64,000 nucleotides of DNA from Noviherbaspirillum sp. L7-7A (GTDB taxonomy: Bacteria; Pseudomonadota; Gammaproteobacteria; Burkholderiales; Burkholderiaceae_D). Below are positions 42,033 through 54,105 of the stretch, piece after piece; position 1 is the first letter of the stretch; every line of letters starts with the position of its first letter. Below the pieces are notes generated by a model. The model was not told the DNA's origin and did not search any database. It was given only the letters and a program-made list of their open reading frames with translations. The stretch covers positions 3,658,001-3,722,000 of the forward strand of contig NZ_JAHQRJ010000001.1 of assembly GCF_019052805.1 (NCBI RefSeq). Direction: 5' to 3'. The position numbers and the translations under genes were made by a program.

Positions 42033-42416
42033 ATGCCAACCATCAATCAACTGATTCGCCACCCGCGCGTTTCCGCCGCGGTGAAGAGCAAATCGCCGGC
42101 GCTGGAAAACAGCCCGCAAAAGCGCGGCGTCTGCACCCGCGTGTACACCACGACCCCGAAGAAGCCGAACTCGGCGCTGCGTAAGGTTGCCAAGGTGCGT
42201 CTGACCAACGGTTTCGAAGTCATTTCGTACATCGGCGGTGAAGGCCACAACCTGCAGGAGCACAGTGTCGTGCTGCTGCGCGGCGGCCGTGTAAAGGATT
42301 TGCCGGGTGTGCGTTACCACATGGTTCGCGGTGCACTGGATACCCAGGGCGTCAAGGACCGTAAGCAGGCCCGCTCGAAGTACGGCGCCAAGCGCGCCAA
42401 GGCTGGCAAGAAGTAA
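42033..42416 (+). CDS. rpsL: 30S ribosomal protein S12
   Basis: Decoding-centre protein of the small subunit. 127 aa starting [27 protein letters not shown] and [11 protein letters not shown] carry the two lysines where streptomycin-resistance changes occur; both are wild type. First gene of the str operon. Confidence 0.98.
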   Translation: MPTINQLIRHPRVSAAVKSKSPALENSPQKRGVCTRVYTTTPKKPNSALRKVAKVRLTNGFEVISYIGGEGHNLQEHSVVLLRGGRVKDLPGVRYHMVRGALDTQGVKDRKQARSKYGAKRAKAGKK

Positions 42417-42551
42417 TCGAATTTCCGCCGCAAGCCGGTGGAACAGGTATCGGCCCCCAATGGGTCGAGTAAGTGGTCAGTCTGAATGGCTGGCCGCGGG
42501 CGGGCAGCAAAAAACGCGCTGCAGCTCAACTGAAGATCGAAAGGAATTGAA

Positions 42552-43022
42552 ATGCCACGTCGTCGTGAAGTCCCCAAACGGGAAATCCTGCCGGATCCGA
42601 AATTCGGCAATGTTGATGTCGCCAAGTTCGTCAACACCCTGATGCTGTCGGGCAAGAAGTCGGTTGCCGAAAACATCATTTATGGCGCCTTCGAATACAT
42701 CCAGAGCAAGTCGGGCAAGGACCCGCTGGAAGTGTTCTCCGCCGCGCTGTCCAACTGCAAGCCGATGGTCGAAGTCAAGTCCCGTCGCGTTGGCGGTGCC
42801 AACTACCAGGTGCCGGTTGAAGTGCGCCCGGTGCGTCGCGCCGCGCTGTCCATGCGCTGGCTGCGCGAAGCTGCCAAGAAGCGCAGCGAAAAATCCATGC
42901 CGCAGCGTCTGGGTGGCGAACTGATGGAAGCCGCCGAAGGCCGTGGCGGTGCGATGAAGAAGCGCGATGAAGTCCATCGCATGGCTGAAGCGAACAAGGC
43001 GTTCTCGCACTTCCGCTTCTAA
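42552..43022 (+). CDS. rpsG: 30S ribosomal protein S7
   Basis: Head-nucleating protein of the 30S subunit and, in E. coli, translational repressor of the str operon. 156 aa beginning [19 protein letters not shown], with [18 protein letters not shown] in the centre. GAAAGGAA precedes the ATG; a 135-bp gap separates it from rpsL. Confidence 0.98.
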   Translation: MPRRREVPKREILPDPKFGNVDVAKFVNTLMLSGKKSVAENIIYGAFEYIQSKSGKDPLEVFSAALSNCKPMVEVKSRRVGGANYQVPVEVRPVRRAALSMRWLREAAKKRSEKSMPQRLGGELMEAAEGRGGAMKKRDEVHRMAEANKAFSHFRF

Positions 43023-43162
43023 GAATATGGATAGCCCGCAGCCGCGCTGCGCGCAGCGGGTTTCCATCTCTGCAATCTGTACGAAGCCGGGCACATTTTT
43101 CAATGAGTTTTCACTGAATTAATGGCGCCCGGTTTTGTTCATTAAACGATTTAGGATCAATC

Positions 43163-45268
43163 ATGGCTCGCAAGACCCCCATTGAGCGTTATCGCAACAT
43201 CGGCATTTCCGCTCACATCGACGCAGGCAAGACGACCACCACCGAACGCGTGCTGTACTACACCGGCGTCAATCACAAGATTGGCGAAGTGCATGACGGC
43301 GCAGCGACCATGGACTGGATGGAGCAGGAGCAGGAACGCGGCATCACCATCACCTCCGCGGCCACCACCTGCTTCTGGAAGGGCATGGGCAACAACTTCC
43401 CAGAGCACCACATCAACATCATCGACACCCCGGGCCACGTTGACTTCACCATCGAAGTCGAACGCTCGATGCGCGTGCTCGACGGCGCCTGCATGGTCTA
43501 CTGCGCAGTCGGCGGCGTGCAGCCGCAGTCTGAAACCGTATGGCGCCAGGCCAACAAGTACAAGGTGCCCCGTCTGGCATTCGTCAACAAGATGGACCGT
43601 ACCGGCGCGAACTTCTTCAAGGTCTATGACCAGATGCGCGCTCGCCTGAAGGCAAACCCGATTCCGCTGCAGATCCCCATCGGCGCGGAAGAGAACTTCC
43701 AGGGCGTGGTCGACCTCGTCAAGATGAAGGCCATCTACTGGGACGACGCTTCCCAGGGCATGAAGTTCGAATACCGCGACATCCCGGCCGAACTGGTTGA
43801 CCAGGCCAACGAGTGGCGTGAAAAGATGGTCGAAGCCGCCGCTGAAGCGACCGAAGAACTGATGAACAAGTATCTCGAGGAAGGCGAACTGACCGAAGCC
43901 GAGATCAAGGGCGCGCTGCGCCAGCGCACCATCGCCGGCGAGATCGTGCCGATGATGTGCGGCACCGCGTTCAAGAACAAGGGCGTTCAGGCCATGCTGG
44001 ACGGCGTGATCGAATACCTGCCGTCGCCTGTGGACATTCCGCCGGTTTCCGGCCTGGACGAAAACGACGAGCCGGTTACCCGCAAGGCGGAAGACGACGA
44101 GAAGTTCTCGGCGCTGGCATTCAAGATCATGACCGACCCGTTCGTCGGCCAGCTGATCTTCTTCCGCGTCTACTCGGGCACCATCAAGTCGGGCGACACC
44201 GTGTTCAACCCGGTGAAGAACAAGAAAGAGCGCCTGGGTCGTATTCTGCAGATGCACGCCAACCAGCGTGAAGAGATCAAGGAAGTCCGCGCCGGCGACA
44301 TCGCCGCTGCAGTCGGCCTGAAGGATGCAACCACCGGCGAAACCCTGTGCGACCCGGCATCCGTGATCACCCTGGAACGCATGGTGTTCCCGGAGCCCGT
44401 GATTTCGCAGGCTGTCGAGCCGAAGACCAAGGCCGACCAGGAAAAAATGGGCCTGGCGCTGAACCGCCTGGCGCAGGAAGATCCGTCGTTCCGCGTGCGT
44501 ACCGACGAAGAGTCGGGCCAGACCATCATCGGTGGTATGGGCGAGCTGCACCTGGAGATCATCGTCGACCGTATGCGTCGTGAGTTCAACGTCGAAGCAA
44601 CCGTCGGCAAGCCGCAGGTTGCCTACCGCGAAACCATCCGCAAGTCGGTGTCCGACGTGGAAGGCAAGTTCGTCAAGCAGTCCGGTGGTCGCGGCCAGTA
44701 CGGCCACGCAGTGGTGACGGTCGAGCCGCAGGAGCAGGGCAAGGGCTTCGAATTCATCGACGCCATCAAGGGCGGCGTGATTCCCCGCGAATTCATCCCG
44801 GCAGTCGAGAAGGGTGTTCGCGAATCGCTGAACAACGGCGTGATGGCCGGCTACCCGGTGGTTGACGTGAAAGTCACGCTGACCTTCGGTTCCTACCATG
44901 ATGTCGACTCGAACGAAAATGCATTCCGCATGGCCGGTTCGATGGCATTCAAGGAAGCCTGCCGCAAGGCCAGCCCGGTCATCCTCGAGCCGATGATGGC
45001 CGTGGAAGTGGAAACGCCGGAAGACTACGCCGGTACCGTGATGGGCGACCTGTCGTCCCGCCGCGGCATGGTGCAGGGCATGGATGAAATCGCCGGCGGT
45101 GGCGGCAAGATCATCAAGGCGGAAGTGCCGCTGTCGGAAATGTTTGGCTACTCGACCACGCTGCGTTCCGCAACCCAGGGTCGCGCAACCTACACGATGG
45201 AATTCAAGCACTACGCCGAAGCGCCGAAGAACGTCACCGAGGCAATCATCAGCGCCAAGAGCAAGTAA
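43163..45268 (+). CDS. fusA: Elongation factor G
   Basis: Translocation GTPase, 701 aa. G1 [16 protein letters not shown]2 region [12 protein letters not shown]3 DTPGHVDF, G4 NKMDR; domains II to V follow, with domain IV loop [12 protein letters not shown]. Located between rpsG and tuf in the standard str order. A GC-rich hairpin (43035-43060) lies in the gap after rpsG. Confidence 0.98.
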   Translation: MARKTPIERYRNIGISAHIDAGKTTTTERVLYYTGVNHKIGEVHDGAATMDWMEQEQERGITITSAATTCFWKGMGNNFPEHHINIIDTPGHVDFTIEVERSMRVLDGACMVYCAVGGVQPQSETVWRQANKYKVPRLAFVNKMDRTGANFFKVYDQMRARLKANPIPLQIPIGAEENFQGVVDLVKMKAIYWDDASQGMKFEYRDIPAELVDQANEWREKMVEAAAEATEELMNKYLEEGELTEAEIKGALRQRTIAGEIVPMMCGTAFKNKGVQAMLDGVIEYLPSPVDIPPVSGLDENDEPVTRKAEDDEKFSALAFKIMTDPFVGQLIFFRVYSGTIKSGDTVFNPVKNKKERLGRILQMHANQREEIKEVRAGDIAAAVGLKDATTGETLCDPASVITLERMVFPEPVISQAVEPKTKADQEKMGLALNRLAQEDPSFRVRTDEESGQTIIGGMGELHLEIIVDRMRREFNVEATVGKPQVAYRETIRKSVSDVEGKFVKQSGGRGQYGHAVVTVEPQEQGKGFEFIDAIKGGVIPREFIPAVEKGVRESLNNGVMAGYPVVDVKVTLTFGSYHDVDSNENAFRMAGSMAFKEACRKASPVILEPMMAVEVETPEDYAGTVMGDLSSRRGMVQGMDEIAGGGGKIIKAEVPLSEMFGYSTTLRSATQGRATYTMEFKHYAEAPKNVTEAIISAKSK

Positions 45269-45281
45269 TAAAAGCTTTCCT

Positions 45282-45308
45282 GCCCCGCTGAACGGGGCCG
45301 GAATTTTG
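45282..45308 (+). terminator. Weak hairpin between fusA and tuf
   Basis: GCCCCG (45282-45287) and CGGGGC (45293-45298) with a 5-nt loop, then TTTT a few bases later. Probably a partial terminator or processing site, as tuf is usually also read from the str promoter. Confidence 0.35.
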
Positions 45309-45345
45309 CAGTCACAGACATCGTTCTTTTTGAAGGAAGAATCAA

Positions 45346-46536
<1,191 letters not shown>

Positions 46537-46568
46537 TTGTTGTACAAAAAGTCATCTGACTAAACATC

Positions 46569-46604
46569 ACCGCGGACGTTAGGCCGTCCGCGGTTCGCTC
46601 TTTT
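46569..46604 (+). terminator. Terminator-like hairpin between tuf and rpsJ
   Basis: ACCGCGGACG (46569-46578) pairs with CGTCCGCGGT (46585-46594) over a 6-nt loop, followed by TCGCTCTTTT. The stem is perfect at 10 bp. It may end or attenuate the str transcript 14 bp before rpsJ. Confidence 0.55.
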
Positions 46605-46617
46605 AAGGAAAATTCCC

Positions 46618-46947
46618 ATGTCGACCCCAGTTACCAAGCTGAACCAGAAAATCCGTATCCGCCTGAAGGCATTCGACTATCGCCTGATCGACCAGTCCGC
46701 ACTGGAAATCGTGGACACCGCCAAGCGCACCGGCGCCGTGGTCAAGGGCCCGGTTCCCCTGCCGACCCGCATCCAGCGCTACGACATCCTGCGCTCGCCG
46801 CACGTCAACAAGACCTCGCGCGACCAGTTCGAAATCCGTACCCACGTTCGTCTGATGGACATCGTCGATCCGACCGACAAGACCGTTGACGCTCTGATGA
46901 AACTCGACCTGCCGGCTGGCGTCGACGTCGAAATCAAGCTGCAATAA
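46618..46947 (+). CDS. rpsJ: 30S ribosomal protein S10
   Basis: Small-subunit head protein that also acts as NusE in antitermination. 109 aa; the family core begins at [18 protein letters not shown], so about six residues (MSTPVTKL) extend the usual N-terminus. AAGGAAAA precedes the ATG. It is followed by a 171-bp gap with a likely promoter. Confidence 0.97.
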   Translation: MSTPVTKLNQKIRIRLKAFDYRLIDQSALEIVDTAKRTGAVVKGPVPLPTRIQRYDILRSPHVNKTSRDQFEIRTHVRLMDIVDPTDKTVDALMKLDLPAGVDVEIKLQ

Positions 46948-46990
46948 GTCGTTTTTTGTCGCGCGGGGCTTTGACTTCATCAACTTTCTG

Positions 46991-47019
46991 TTGTATGGGG
47001 CAAAGTCCCGCGTTATAAT
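46991..47019 (+). promoter_or_regulatory. Candidate promoter upstream of rplC
   Basis: Consensus TATAAT (47014-47019) with TTGTAT 17 bp upstream. Just beyond are GC-rich inverted repeats (GCCGGC at 47021-47026 and 47037-47042) and a CGTCGC-T5-GCGGCG arrangement, giving a structured leader before rplC. Confidence 0.5.
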
Positions 47020-47118
47020 TGCCGGCTTAGTTTAAGGCCGGCGTCGCTTTTTGCGGCGTCGGTAGCCAAGTAGTACAAACATCAGCCCCACCCAATCGCA
47101 GGTGGGAATGGAGAAAAA

Positions 47119-47787
47119 ATGAACCAAGATCAAGGCCAAGGCCTGGTTGGTCGCAAGGTTGGCATGATGCGCATCTTCACGGATGACGGGGATACCATTC
47201 CCGTTACCGTGCTGGACGTGTCCAACAACCGCGTGACTCAAATCAAAACGCCTGAAACAGACGGTTATACCGCTGTTCAAGTCGCATTCGGTCAGCGTCG
47301 CGCTTCGCGTGTGAACAAGGCAGCCGCCGGTCACTACGCAAAGGCAGGCGTCGAAGCTGGCACCGTCCTGAAGGAATTCCGCGTCAGCGCAGAGCGTATC
47401 GCCGAACTGAAGGTGGGCGATGTCATGCCCGTCAGCCTGTTCGAAGTTGGCCAGAAAGTGGACGTGCAGGGCACCTCCATCGGTAAGGGCTATGCCGGTA
47501 CCATCAAGCGCTACAACTTCGCGTCGGGTCGTGCAAGCCACGGTAACTCCCGTTCGCACAATGTGCCGGGTTCGATCGGTATGGCGCAGGATCCGGGCCG
47601 TGTTTTCCCGGGTAAGCGCATGACCGGTCACATGGGCGACGTCACCGTGACGACCCAGAACCTCGAAATCGCACGTATCGACGCCGAGCGCCAGCTGCTG
47701 CTGGTCAAGGGTGCCGTTCCTGGCGCCAAGAACGGCCAGGTCGTGGTTTTCCCGGCTGTCAAAGTCAAAGCTAAGAAGGGAGCATAA
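47119..47787 (+). CDS. rplC: 50S ribosomal protein L3
   Basis: Early-assembly protein near the peptidyl-transferase centre. 222 aa with [16 protein letters not shown] at the N-terminus and the long loop [20 protein letters not shown], which includes the Gln methylated in E. coli. GGAG lies upstream of the ATG. Starts the block that continues without large gaps to rpsQ. Confidence 0.98.
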   Translation: MNQDQGQGLVGRKVGMMRIFTDDGDTIPVTVLDVSNNRVTQIKTPETDGYTAVQVAFGQRRASRVNKAAAGHYAKAGVEAGTVLKEFRVSAERIAELKVGDVMPVSLFEVGQKVDVQGTSIGKGYAGTIKRYNFASGRASHGNSRSHNVPGSIGMAQDPGRVFPGKRMTGHMGDVTVTTQNLEIARIDAERQLLLVKGAVPGAKNGQVVVFPAVKVKAKKGA

Positions 47788-47790
47788 ACG

Positions 47791-48411
47791 ATGGAACTCA
47801 AGCTCCTGAACGACCAGGGCCAGGCTGCATCGAACGTTGCTGCGCCGGACACCATTTTCGGTCGCGACTACAACGAAGCGCTGATTCATCAGATCGTGGT
47901 GGCTTACCAAGCCAATGCCCGTAGCGGCAACCGCAAGCAGAAGGATCGCGAAGAAGTCAAGCACACCACCAAGAAGCCGTGGCGTCAAAAGGGTACGGGC
48001 CGCGCTCGTGCCGGTATGTCGTCCTCGCCGCTGTGGCGTGGAGGCGGCCGCATCTTCCCGAATTCGCCGGAAGAAAACTTCACCCACAAGGTCAACAAGA
48101 AGATGTATCGCGCAGGTATCTGCTCGATCCTGTCCCAGCTGGCCCGTGAAGATCGTTTGTCCATTATTGAAGACCTGTCGGTTGATGCGCCCAAGACCAA
48201 GCTGCTGGCGCAGAAGCTGAAGGGCATGGGGCTCGACTCCGTGCTGGTGATCACTGACAACCTTGATGAAAACCTGCTGCTGGCATCGCGTAACCTGCCG
48301 CACGTGCTGGTTTGCGAGCCGCGCCACGCCGATCCGGTGTCGCTGGTTCATTACAAGAAGATCCTGATCACCAAGGCCGCACTGGCCAAGATTGAGGAGA
48401 TGCTGGCATGA
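47791..48411 (+). CDS. rplD: 50S ribosomal protein L4
   Basis: Exit-tunnel protein and, in E. coli, repressor of the S10 operon. 206 aa with the tunnel loop [22 protein letters not shown]. Starts 3 bp after rplC and overlaps rplW by ATGA. Confidence 0.98.
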   Translation: MELKLLNDQGQAASNVAAPDTIFGRDYNEALIHQIVVAYQANARSGNRKQKDREEVKHTTKKPWRQKGTGRARAGMSSSPLWRGGGRIFPNSPEENFTHKVNKKMYRAGICSILSQLAREDRLSIIEDLSVDAPKTKLLAQKLKGMGLDSVLVITDNLDENLLLASRNLPHVLVCEPRHADPVSLVHYKKILITKAALAKIEEMLA

Positions 48412-48722
48412 ACAACGTTAAACACAGCGAAGAGCGCCTGCTGAAGGTACTGCTGGCCCCGGTCATTTCCGAGAAGGCCACCTTCGTCGCCGAGAAAAAC
48501 GAGCAAGTCGTTTTCCTGGTCACGCCTGACGCCAACAAGCTCGAGATCAAGGCCGCCGTCGAGATGCTGTTCAAGGTCGAAGTGGAATCGGTTCAGGTTG
48601 CAAACCGCGCTGGCAAGCAAAAGCGCGCAGGCCGTTTCATGGGCCGTCGCAACCACACCCGCCGCGCCTTCGTCAGCCTGAAGCCCGGTCAGGAAATCAA
48701 TTTCACCGAGGAGGCTAAATAA
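48408..48722 (+). CDS. rplW: 50S ribosomal protein L23
   Basis: Tunnel-exit protein that docks trigger factor and SRP. 104 aa with [19 protein letters not shown] and the loop [19 protein letters not shown]. Overlaps rplD by four bases and rplB by one, implying coupled translation. Confidence 0.98.
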   Translation: MNNVKHSEERLLKVLLAPVISEKATFVAEKNEQVVFLVTPDANKLEIKAAVEMLFKVEVESVQVANRAGKQKRAGRFMGRRNHTRRAFVSLKPGQEINFTEEAK

Positions 48723-49549
48723 TGGCTCTCGTTAAAATGAAACCAACCTCGCCAGCACGGCGCGGTATGGTCAAGGTGGTAACGCCCGACCTGTACAAGG
48801 GTCGTCCGTTCGCCGCTCTGGTCGAAAAGAAGTCCAAGACCGCTGGTCGCAACAACAACGGTCACATCACCACCCGTCATATCGGTGGTGGCCACAAGCA
48901 GCACTATCGCGTGGTCGATTTCCGTCGTAACAAGGACGGCATCCCGGCGAAGGTCGAGCGTATTGAATACGATCCGAACCGCAGCGCGCACATCGCACTG
49001 CTGTGCTACGCCGACGGCGAGCGCAAGTACATCATCGCTACCAAGGGCATGTCCGTTGGCGACACCGTGATGAACGGTGCCGAGGCGCCAATCAAGTCGG
49101 GCAACTGCCTGCCGCTGCGTAACATCCCGGTCGGCACCACGATGCATTGCGTCGAAATGTTGCCAGGCAAGGGCGCGCAGATGGCGCGTACTGCCGGCGC
49201 CGGCGTTGTGCTGATGGCGCGCGAAGGCACCTACGCTCAGGTTCGCCTGCGTTCCGGTGAAGTGCGTCGCGTGCACATCGAGTGCCGCGCGACGGTTGGC
49301 GAAGTCGGCAACGGCGAGCACAACCTGCGCAAGATCGGCAAGGCCGGTGCAATGCGCTGGCGCGGTGTCCGTCCGACGGTTCGTGGCGTGGTCATGAACC
49401 CGATCGATCACCCGCACGGTGGTGGTGAAGGCCGTACCGCAGCTGGTCGTCATCCGGTATCGCCATGGGGTCAACAGACCAAGGGCAAGAAGACGCGTCG
49501 CAACAAGCGCACGACTTCGATGATCGTCTCTCGCCGCGGCAAGAAATAA
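48722..49549 (+). CDS. rplB: 50S ribosomal protein L2
   Basis: Core protein needed for subunit joining and peptidyl transfer. 275 aa with [21 protein letters not shown] at the start and the C-terminal [20 protein letters not shown], which carries the conserved His near the catalytic centre. Confidence 0.98.
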   Translation: MALVKMKPTSPARRGMVKVVTPDLYKGRPFAALVEKKSKTAGRNNNGHITTRHIGGGHKQHYRVVDFRRNKDGIPAKVERIEYDPNRSAHIALLCYADGERKYIIATKGMSVGDTVMNGAEAPIKSGNCLPLRNIPVGTTMHCVEMLPGKGAQMARTAGAGVVLMAREGTYAQVRLRSGEVRRVHIECRATVGEVGNGEHNLRKIGKAGAMRWRGVRPTVRGVVMNPIDHPHGGGEGRTAAGRHPVSPWGQQTKGKKTRRNKRTTSMIVSRRGKK

Positions 49550-49558
49550 GGATAAACC

Positions 49559-49834
49559 ATGACACGTTCATTGAAAAAAGGGCCGTTTTGCGACGCCCAC
49601 CTGGTGAAAAAAGTCGAGGCTGCCCAGGCGACCAAGGACAAGAAGCCCATCAAGACCTGGTCCCGTCGTTCGACCATCATGCCGGACTTCATCGGTCTGA
49701 CCATTGCGGTTCACAACGGCAAGCAGCACGTGCCGGTGTACGTTTCCGAGAACATGGTTGGTCACAAGCTCGGCGAATTCGCACTGACCCGTACGTTCAA
49801 GGGGCATGCGGCTGACAAGAAGGCTAAGAAATAG
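49559..49834 (+). CDS. rpsS: 30S ribosomal protein S19
   Basis: Small-subunit head protein paired with S13. 91 aa with [41 protein letters not shown] and [21 protein letters not shown]. Nine bases after rplB. Confidence 0.98.
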   Translation: MTRSLKKGPFCDAHLVKKVEAAQATKDKKPIKTWSRRSTIMPDFIGLTIAVHNGKQHVPVYVSENMVGHKLGEFALTRTFKGHAADKKAKK

Positions 49835-49841
49835 GTCCGAT

Positions 49842-50171
49842 ATGGAAACTAAAGCTATCCTCCGTGGCGTGCGCCTGTCGGCCCAAAAAGGCCGCCTCGT
49901 CGCCGATCTGATCCGCGGCAAAAAAGTTGATCAGGCTCTCAATATCCTGCAGTTCAGCCCCAAAAAGGGCGCTGTGATCATCAAGAAGGTTCTGGAGTCC
50001 GCCATCGCGAACGCCGAGCACAACGATGGCGCGGATATCGACGAACTGAAAGTTACGACCATCTACGTCGAGAAGGCTTCCGTACTGAAGCGCTTCACCG
50101 CACGTGCAAAGGGCCGTGGCGATCGTATCTCTAAACAATCCTGTCACATTTTCGTGACTGTCGGTAACTAA
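49842..50171 (+). CDS. rplV: 50S ribosomal protein L22
   Basis: Lines the exit tunnel; changes in its hairpin loop give macrolide resistance. 109 aa from [20 protein letters not shown], the family start, so a 12-codon upstream extension overlapping rpsS is rejected. The loop region ([12 protein letters not shown]) is normal. Confidence 0.97.
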   Translation: METKAILRGVRLSAQKGRLVADLIRGKKVDQALNILQFSPKKGAVIIKKVLESAIANAEHNDGADIDELKVTTIYVEKASVLKRFTARAKGRGDRISKQSCHIFVTVGN

Positions 50172-50180
50172 GGAGTCGCG

Positions 50181-51005
50181 ATGGGACAGAAGATACATCC
50201 AACCGGTTTCCGTCTTGCAGTGAGCCGTAACTGGGGCTCGCGCTGGTATGCCGGCAACAGCAACTTCGCCAGCATGCTGGGCGAGGACCTGAAAGTACGC
50301 GCTTACCTGAAGAAGAAGCTGAAGAACGCATCCGTCGGCCGCATCGTCATCGAGCGTCCTGCCAAGAACGCCCGCATCACGATTTTCAGCTCGCGTCCTG
50401 GCGTTGTCATCGGCAAGAAGGGTGAAGACATCGAAGTGCTGAAGTCGGCGCTGACCAAGATGATGGGCGTGCCCGTGCACGTCAACATCGAGGAAATCCG
50501 CAAGCCGGAAACCGATGCGCAGCTGATCGCCGATTCGATCGCTCAGCAGCTCGAAAAGCGCATCATGTTCCGCCGTGCAATGAAGCGCGCAATGCAGAAC
50601 GCCATGCGTCTGGGCGCCCAGGGCATCAAGATCATGTCGTCCGGTCGTCTGAACGGCATCGAGATCGCCCGTACCGAGTGGTACCGTGAAGGCCGTGTGC
50701 CCCTGCACACCCTGCGCGCCGATATCGACTACGGCTTCGGCGAAGCGGAAACCACCTACGGCATCATCGGTATCAAGGTGTGGGTCTACAAGGGCGATCG
50801 TCTCGCAAGCGGCGAAGCTCCGACCATCGAGACGCCGGCCGATGACGACAAGAAGCGCCGCGGTCCGCGTCGCGACGATGGCAAGCCAGGCTCCGGACGT
50901 CCTCCGGCACGCGGCCGCCGTCCTGAAGGTCAGGCAGCAGCACCTGCTGCTCCTGGCGCTCCGGGCGCAGCCAAGCGTGTACGCGCTACCAAGGCAGGAG
51001 AATAA
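50181..51005 (+). CDS. rpsC: 30S ribosomal protein S3
   Basis: mRNA-entry protein with helicase activity. 274 aa: [22 protein letters not shown] domain with [14 protein letters not shown], and the C-terminal [13 protein letters not shown] region. A Lys/Arg/Pro/Ala-rich tail of about 50 residues lengthens it beyond the E. coli protein, as in other Burkholderiales. Confidence 0.97.
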   Translation: MGQKIHPTGFRLAVSRNWGSRWYAGNSNFASMLGEDLKVRAYLKKKLKNASVGRIVIERPAKNARITIFSSRPGVVIGKKGEDIEVLKSALTKMMGVPVHVNIEEIRKPETDAQLIADSIAQQLEKRIMFRRAMKRAMQNAMRLGAQGIKIMSSGRLNGIEIARTEWYREGRVPLHTLRADIDYGFGEAETTYGIIGIKVWVYKGDRLASGEAPTIETPADDDKKRRGPRRDDGKPGSGRPPARGRRPEGQAAAPAAPGAPGAAKRVRATKAGE

Positions 51006-51007
51006 AC

Positions 51008-51427
51008 ATGCTGCAACCAGCACGCAGAAAATATCGTAAAGAGCAGAAAGGCCGCAACAAGGGCATTTCTCACGAGCGCGGCACCGCCGTGTCGTTCGGT
51101 GAATTCGGCCTGAAGGCCGTCGGCCGTGGCCGCATCACCGCGCGTCAGATCGAAGCAGCGCGTCGTGCCATGACCCGTCACATCAAGCGTGGCGGCCGGA
51201 TCTGGATCCGTGTCTTCCCGGACAAGCCGATTTCGAACAAGCCGGCTGAAGTTCGTATGGGTAACGGTAAAGGTAACCCAGAATACTACGTCGCCGAAAT
51301 CCAGCCGGGCAAAGTCCTGTATGAGATGGACGGTGTGGATGAATCCCTAGCGCGCGAGGCATTCCGCCTGGCCGCAGCCAAGCTGCCGCTGATGACGACT
51401 TTCGTTGTCCGCCAGGTTGGCCAATAA
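51008..51427 (+). CDS. rplP: 50S ribosomal protein L16
   Basis: A-site tRNA-binding region protein. 139 aa with [40 protein letters not shown] and [15 protein letters not shown]. Two bases after rpsC. Confidence 0.98.
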   Translation: MLQPARRKYRKEQKGRNKGISHERGTAVSFGEFGLKAVGRGRITARQIEAARRAMTRHIKRGGRIWIRVFPDKPISNKPAEVRMGNGKGNPEYYVAEIQPGKVLYEMDGVDESLAREAFRLAAAKLPLMTTFVVRQVGQ

Positions 51428-51439
51428 TCGGAGTGACAC

Positions 51440-51637
51440 ATGAAAGCATCTGAACTCCTCGGAAAAGACACGGCAGCCCTGAACAAGGAGCTGACCGACC
51501 TGCTGAAGGCACAGTTCAGCCTGCGCATGCAGATCGCAACGCAGCAGCTGAGCAACACTTCGCAGCTGAAGAAAGTGCGTCGCGACATTGCACGTGTCAA
51601 GACTGTACTGAACCAGCAGAAAGGCGCCACCAAATGA
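51440..51637 (+). CDS. rpmC: 50S ribosomal protein L29
   Basis: Small helical protein at the tunnel exit. 65 aa with [27 protein letters not shown] and [15 protein letters not shown]. Overlaps rpsQ by four bases (ATGA). Confidence 0.97.
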   Translation: MKASELLGKDTAALNKELTDLLKAQFSLRMQIATQQLSNTSQLKKVRRDIARVKTVLNQQKGATK

Positions 51638-51906
51638 ACGACCAAGTTAAACAAACTCCCAAGCGGACGCTGATCGGCGAAGTCGTCTCTGACAAGATGG
51701 ACAAGAGCGTCACGGTGCTGATCAAGCGCCAGATGAAGCACCCGCTGTACGGCAAGATCATCGAGCGCTCGAAGAAATATCACGCGCACGACGAATCGAA
51801 CCAGGTCAAGGCCGGTGATGTCGTTGAAATCCAGGAAGGTCGTCCGATTTCCAAGACCAAGTCCTGGACTGTCACCCGCGTGGTACAAGCAGCACAAATC
51901 GTGTAA
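51634..51906 (+). CDS. rpsQ: 30S ribosomal protein S17
   Basis: Primary 16S rRNA binder. 90 aa, OB fold with [21 protein letters not shown] and [20 protein letters not shown]. Last gene before a 227-bp gap that splits the S10 and spc blocks. Confidence 0.97.
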   Translation: MNDQVKQTPKRTLIGEVVSDKMDKSVTVLIKRQMKHPLYGKIIERSKKYHAHDESNQVKAGDVVEIQEGRPISKTKSWTVTRVVQAAQIV

Positions 51907-51913
51907 TTGGGTA

Positions 51914-51942
51914 TTGCAGATTCAGCGACAAGCTGACATAAT
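51914..51942 (+). promoter_or_regulatory. Candidate promoter of the spc block
   Basis: TTGCAG (51914-51919), 17-bp spacer, CATAAT (51937-51942) in the rpsQ-rplN gap. It could start a separate transcript for rplN and following genes. Confidence 0.5.
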
Positions 51943-51948
51943 GCTTGG

Positions 51949-51981
51949 CTTCCCCGGGTAATGATTTTCTACCCGGGGAAA
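51949..51981 (+). other. Strong hairpin in the rpsQ-rplN gap
   Basis: TTCCCCGGGTA (51950-51960) and TACCCGGGGAA (51970-51980) form an 11-bp perfect stem with a 9-nt loop. The T-tract after it is broken (ATCGCTTTTC). It may be a terminator for the S10 block or a leader element just after the candidate start site. Confidence 0.6.
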
Positions 51982-52133
51982 TCGCTTTTCTGCAGTAGCA
52001 TTGAACAGCAAGTAGTTTTGGAAATCGTCCACCTAATCGGCGCCCTTTTGCTTAAAGAGTGCTGACGGGACCAAGACTGACCGTGAATTCCGCATTGTGC
52101 GGATGAACGGGTAAAGTTGGGAAAGAAAATATC

Positions 52134-52502
52134 ATGATTCAAACTGAAAGCCGGCTCGAAGTAGCCGACAATACCGGCGCGCGCGAAGTTTTGTGCATCA
52201 AGGTCCTGGGTGGTTCCAAGCGCCGCTATGCAAGCATCGGCGACATCATCAAGGTCACCGTCAAGGAAGCCACGCCCCGTGGCCGCGTCAAAAAGGGTGA
52301 GATCTACAACGCAGTCGTCGTTCGTACCGCCAAAGGCGTACGTCGTCAGGACGGCTCGTTGGTGAAGTTCGATGGCAACGCCGCGGTGTTGCTGAATGCA
52401 AAGCTGGAGCCGATTGGTACGCGTATTTTTGGACCGGTTACACGTGAGCTGCGCACTGAGCGCTTCATGAAAATCGTCTCCCTCGCACCAGAAGTTCTGT
52501 AA
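52134..52502 (+). CDS. rplN: 50S ribosomal protein L14
   Basis: Subunit-interface protein. 122 aa with [19 protein letters not shown] and [20 protein letters not shown]. First gene of the spc block. Confidence 0.98.
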   Translation: MIQTESRLEVADNTGAREVLCIKVLGGSKRRYASIGDIIKVTVKEATPRGRVKKGEIYNAVVVRTAKGVRRQDGSLVKFDGNAAVLLNAKLEPIGTRIFGPVTRELRTERFMKIVSLAPEVL

Positions 52503-52511
52503 GGAGTCGAC

Positions 52512-52826
52512 ATGAGCAACATTCGAAAAGGCGACGAAGTCATCGTCCTGACCGGTAAAGACAAAGGCAAGCGCGGCACCGTCGCGCAGCGCGTCAGCGC
52601 AGATTACGTTGTTGTGGAAGGCGTAAACGTTGCCAAGAAGGCGACCAAGCCGAACCCGATGGCGGGTACCACTGGCGGCATCGTCGACAAGCTGATGCCA
52701 ATTCACGTGTCCAACGTCGCGTTGTTCAACGCAGCGTCGGGCAAGGCAGATCGCGCAGGCTCCAAGGTTGTGGATGGCAAGAAAGTCCGTACCTTCAAGT
52801 CCAATGGCGAAGTCGTTAAGGCATAA
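52512..52826 (+). CDS. rplX: 50S ribosomal protein L24
   Basis: Assembly initiator of the 50S subunit. 104 aa with an N-terminal KOW motif ([21 protein letters not shown]). Nine bases after rplN. Confidence 0.97.
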   Translation: MSNIRKGDEVIVLTGKDKGKRGTVAQRVSADYVVVEGVNVAKKATKPNPMAGTTGGIVDKLMPIHVSNVALFNAASGKADRAGSKVVDGKKVRTFKSNGEVVKA

Positions 52827-52831
52827 AGATC

Positions 52832-53371
52832 ATGGCACGTTTCCAACAGCAATATAAAGAAAGAGTCGTTGGCGAGCTGACCGAGAAATTCGGTTACAAG
52901 TCGCCAATGGAAGTGCCGCGTTTGCTGAAGATCACCCTGAACATGGGTCTGTCCGAAGCCGTGGCTGACAAGAAGATCATCGAGCACGCCGTCGGCGACC
53001 TGACCAAGATCGCTGGTCAGAAGCCAGTGGTAACCAAGGCTCGCAAGGCAATTGCAGGTTTCAAGATCCGCGAAGGCTATCCGATAGGTTGCATGGTGAC
53101 CCTGCGCGGCGCCCGCATGTACGAATTCCTGGATCGCTTCATCACTGTCGCGCTGCCGCGCGTTCGTGACTTCCGTGGCGTGTCCGGTCGTGCATTCGAC
53201 GGTCGTGGCAACTACAACATCGGTGTGAAAGAGCAGATCATCTTCCCCGAGATCGAGTACGACAAGATTGACGCACTGCGTGGCATGAACATCAGCATCA
53301 CCACGACTGCGAAGACCGACGACGAAGCAAAAGCGCTTCTCGCCGCATTTAAATTCCCGTTCAGAAACTGA
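52832..53371 (+). CDS. rplE: 50S ribosomal protein L5
   Basis: Binds 5S rRNA and P-site tRNA. 179 aa with [39 protein letters not shown] and [18 protein letters not shown]. Five bases after rplX. Confidence 0.98.
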   Translation: MARFQQQYKERVVGELTEKFGYKSPMEVPRLLKITLNMGLSEAVADKKIIEHAVGDLTKIAGQKPVVTKARKAIAGFKIREGYPIGCMVTLRGARMYEFLDRFITVALPRVRDFRGVSGRAFDGRGNYNIGVKEQIIFPEIEYDKIDALRGMNISITTTAKTDDEAKALLAAFKFPFRN

Positions 53372-53378
53372 GGTTGCC

Positions 53379-53684
53379 ATGGCAAAACTCTCACTGATTA
53401 ACCGTGAAAAGAAGCGTGCCGACCTGGTGGCAAAATATGCCGGCAAGCGCGCTGAACTGAAGGCAATCATTGACGACCAATCGAAGTCGGAAGAAGAGCG
53501 CTACGAAGCGCGCCTGAAATTGCAGGCGCTGCCACGTAACTCGGCTCCGACCCGCCAACGTAATCGTTGCGCACTCACCGGTCGTCCACGTGGCACCTTC
53601 CGTAAGTTCGGGCTCGCCCGTACCAAGCTCCGTGAAATCGCCATGCGTGGCGAAATCCCGGGCATGACCAAAGCCAGCTGGTAA
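53379..53684 (+). CDS. rpsN: 30S ribosomal protein S14 (zinc-independent form)
   Basis: 101 aa, the long form without CxxC zinc motifs; C-terminal [19 protein letters not shown] and [13 protein letters not shown] are standard. Seven bases after rplE. Confidence 0.97.
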   Translation: MAKLSLINREKKRADLVAKYAGKRAELKAIIDDQSKSEEERYEARLKLQALPRNSAPTRQRNRCALTGRPRGTFRKFGLARTKLREIAMRGEIPGMTKASW

Positions 53685-53698
53685 TAGGAGAACAAGCA

Positions 53699-54094
53699 AT
53701 GAGTATGAGCGATCCTATCGCCGATATGCTGACCCGTATTCGCAATGCGCAAGGCGTCAAGAAGACCACGGTCGTAATGCCGTCGTCCAAAGTCAAGGTT
53801 GCTATTGCCAACGTCCTGAAGGACGAGGGTTACATTGAGGATTTTGCTGTTGCGGAAGCAGACGGCAAAGCAGAACTGAAAATCGGTTTGAAATATTACG
53901 CCGGCGCCCCGGTTATCGAGCGCCTGCAGCGGGTATCCCGCCCTGGCCTGCGTATCTACAAGGGCAAGGACGATATCCCCAGCGTCATGAACGGCCTCGG
54001 TGTGGCCATCGTGTCGACCCCCAAGGGCGTCATGACGGACCGCAAAGCGCGCGCAACCGGTGTCGGTGGCGAAATCATTTGCTACGTGGCCTAA
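53699..54094 (+). CDS. rpsH: 30S ribosomal protein S8
   Basis: Central-domain rRNA binder and, in E. coli, repressor of the spc operon. 131 aa with [16 protein letters not shown] and the C-terminal [22 protein letters not shown]-type site precedes the start. Confidence 0.98.
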   Translation: MSMSDPIADMLTRIRNAQGVKKTTVVMPSSKVKVAIANVLKDEGYIEDFAVAEADGKAELKIGLKYYAGAPVIERLQRVSRPGLRIYKGKDDIPSVMNGLGVAIVSTPKGVMTDRKARATGVGGEIICYVA

Positions 54095-54105
54095 GGAGAA
54101 GAAAC

